NCBI GenBank assembly: GCA_900770255.1
Contig: CAAGJN010000048.1
Coordinates: 1 to 60,299, forward strand
DNA length: 60,299 nt
Direction of reading: 5' to 3'
Source of the DNA: Clostridia bacterium
GTDB taxonomy: Bacteria; Bacillota; Clostridia; Oscillospirales; Acutalibacteraceae
This document shows, piece by piece, positions 60,252 through 60,299 of this stretch. A program made the translations under genes and the position numbers. Position 1 is the stretch's first letter. Each line of letters begins with the position of its first letter. Below the pieces are notes generated by a model. That model was given only the letters and a program-made list of their open reading frames with translations. It was not told the DNA's origin and made no database searches.

Positions 60252-60299
60252 TCAGAAAACCTCGCCGTTAGAAATAAAAGCCTTAATATAATCGGCAGG
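60252..60299 (-). CDS. Possible 3' end of a minus-strand gene, cut by the window
   Basis: Read on the minus strand the last 48 bases give PADYIKAFISNGEVF and a stop. The codon use looks coding, but 15 codons cannot be assigned to a family. The rest of 60119-60251 holds no gene. Confidence 0.3.
   Translation of the reverse strand, partial: PADYIKAFISNGEVF

Overview
The window reads as a chromosomal segment of a spore-forming Clostridia (Bacillota), most like the Oscillospiraceae/Ruminococcaceae side of the class. The grounds are Gram-positive gene order (pyrH-frr-uppS-cdsA-dxr-rseP-ispG-polC), a PolC-type replicase, lipobox lipoproteins, strong Shine-Dalgarno sites with several TTG/GTG starts, and spore genes (cotJABC, spoIIID, dpaAB). 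The lineage call is inference. Nearly all of the DNA is ordinary, tightly packed housekeeping and accessory genes; I see no insertion sequence, prophage or CRISPR array.

Layout. 1-1364 (minus): truncated metallophosphoesterase and uridine kinase. 1556-13387: a nucleoside uptake and salvage block, with BMP-type lipoprotein, ATPase and two permeases, then deoC-deoD-deoB-cdd, a second BMP-like lipoprotein, and pdp. The oppositely oriented spore-coat operon cotJABC is lodged in the middle. Imported nucleosides are split by DeoD/Pdp, cytidine is deaminated by Cdd, and the sugar phosphate is isomerised by DeoB and cleaved by DeoC. 13404-18672: a three-gene heterodimeric ABC exporter unit with a DUF1854-like protein between the two half-transporters, behind a promoter and a leader terminator. 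18703-28866: pyrH-frr-uppS-cdsA-dxr-rseP-ispG-polC; the PolC lacks the built-in proofreading exonuclease domain.

28913-34632: M20 peptidase, glycerate kinase, an O-antigen-ligase-like membrane protein, and an AhpD-like/SDR pair. 34725-38048 (minus): lysine/diaminopimelate operon asd-dapA-dapB with a free-standing tandem-ACT protein. 38236-41254: queA-tgt (queuosine), a small EamA transporter and spoIIID, whose ribosome-binding site lies in a hairpin. 41352-47351: membrane glycerophosphodiesterase, a lipoprotein, a MacA/MacB-like pair without an adjacent ATPase, and a secreted DUF4474-like protein. 47508-50408 (minus): murC-HD protein-CmpB-like membrane protein. 50599-52089: dipicolinate synthase dpaAB with a mother-cell-type promoter.

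52248-59610: LPG_synthase_C/DUF2156-like protein, GNAT, DJ-1 family, 5-formyl-THF cyclo-ligase, MltG, a U32/TrhP-type protein and a class B PBP. 59681-60118: a consensus promoter drives two tRNA-Leu genes (GAG, CAG) separated by a structured 145-nt spacer and closed by a strong terminator. The last bases may hold the 3' end of another minus-strand gene.

The most interesting signals are the exonuclease-less PolC, the SD-masking hairpin embedded in a sigma-E-like promoter of spoIIID, the leader-controlled DUF1854 exporter, and the active-site substitutions in MltG and the PBP. All family assignments come from reading the translations; no database search was run.
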